A stretch of 64,000 nucleotides of DNA from an uncultured Cytophagaceae bacterium (GTDB lineage Bacteria; Bacteroidota; Bacteroidia; Cytophagales; Spirosomataceae). Under the pieces are notes generated by a model. That model saw only the letters and a program-made list of their open reading frames with translations. It ran no database searches and had not been told where the DNA came from. The position numbers and the translations under genes were made by a program. This document shows positions 63,846 to 64,000 of this stretch, one piece after another (within the stretch, counting starts at the first letter, position 1; every line of letters starts with the position of its first letter). Location: assembly GCA_903933935.1 (NCBI GenBank), contig CAIZMB010000072.1:22839-86838 (forward strand). Direction: 5' to 3'.

Positions 63846-64000
63846 AATGGTAAATTGTTTTTATAAGATGTATATAGTGTTAAACCTTTTTCGGTTAAAA
63901 TCCCACGCATAAAAATATCCAACATAACCAGTTGGGTTTCATACAAGGGCAATTTGTTATTTGGGTAAAAGTCAGGATTAAAGGCATAATTAACTTCTGC
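63842..64000 (-). CDS. TetR-type transcriptional regulator, C-terminal part (cut by window end)
   Basis: An open frame of 52 residues runs in from the window end and stops at TGA (63842–63844), which overlaps the tolC start in ATGA. The visible part (MLDIFMRGILTEKGLTLYTSY) looks like the C-terminal ligand-binding helices of a Bacteroidota TetR regulator at the head of an RND operon. Only the end is visible, so the family call rests on this and on position; it probably represses the pump operon. Confidence 0.6.
   Translation of the reverse strand, partial: AEVNYAFNPDFYPNNKLPLYETQLVMLDIFMRGILTEKGLTLYTSYKNNLPL

Overview
The window comes from the chromosome of an AT-rich Bacteroidota bacterium, most likely a member of the Cytophagales. 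A freshwater relative of Aquirufa or Arcicella is my guess, made from gene content only. The signs are a SusC/SusD pair, a second TonB-dependent receptor, many LxxC lipoproteins, the ssb–gldE gene order, the 29-residue bS38-like ribosomal protein, and promoters of the TTG–N18-21–TAnnTTTG type. I see no rRNA, tRNA, CRISPR array, insertion sequence or intact prophage.

Region by region. (1) 1–1.04 kb: a 5'-truncated fatty-acid hydroxylase and an SMR-type small membrane protein. (2) 1.04–7.3 kb, minus strand: a tightly packed seven-gene operon that looks like the synthesis of an unusual CMP-activated amino-sugar: a glycosyltransferase-like protein, an SpsF-type cytidylyltransferase, a split transketolase, a class III aminotransferase, an SDR reductase and a KdsC-like phosphatase. 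(3) 7.4–8.7 kb: a 42-codon ParA remnant beside an unknown 89-aa gene, then a GNAT-like protein. (4) 8.7–26 kb: what I read as a phosphorus-acquisition island. It has a choice-of-anchor I beta-propeller lipoprotein, a SusCD pair, a phosphonate-catabolism set (PhnX-like hydrolase, TIGR03364-type FAD oxidoreductase, PhnO-like acetyltransferase, PhnZ-like HD oxygenase, DUF5690 permease), and a TonB receptor with a beta-helix lipoprotein. (5) 26–38.6 kb: housekeeping genes (UvrD/PcrA helicase, gldE, ssb, mutY, HU, TPR proteins, bS38-like, RNase G) and then a PiT phosphate transporter. (6) 38.6–57.7 kb: rsmG, two glycosyltransferase-type genes, a LytTR regulator, an aldo/keto reductase, a rhodanese–thioredoxin fusion, enolase and phosphoglycerate mutase, hisHAF-IE, glycerate kinase, an aminotransferase, nagA and a gamma-glutamyltransferase. 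(7) 57.9–64 kb: a tetR–tolC–adaptor–RND efflux operon, cut by the window end.

The most interesting part is region 4 taken with the PiT gene. The phosphonate genes lie divergent from the SusCD pair. They encode two different C–P bond-breaking enzymes but no PhnW or PhnY. Paired TTAACA-like hexamers with an 11-bp period, resembling Pho boxes, precede the beta-propeller gene, the TonB receptor and the PiT transporter. The receptor and PiT copies share the near-identical core TTAACAATTCCTTAA. Together this suggests an outer-membrane-to-cytoplasm route for a phosphonate nutrient under phosphate-starvation control. That reading is inference from gene content, family knowledge and by-eye motifs.
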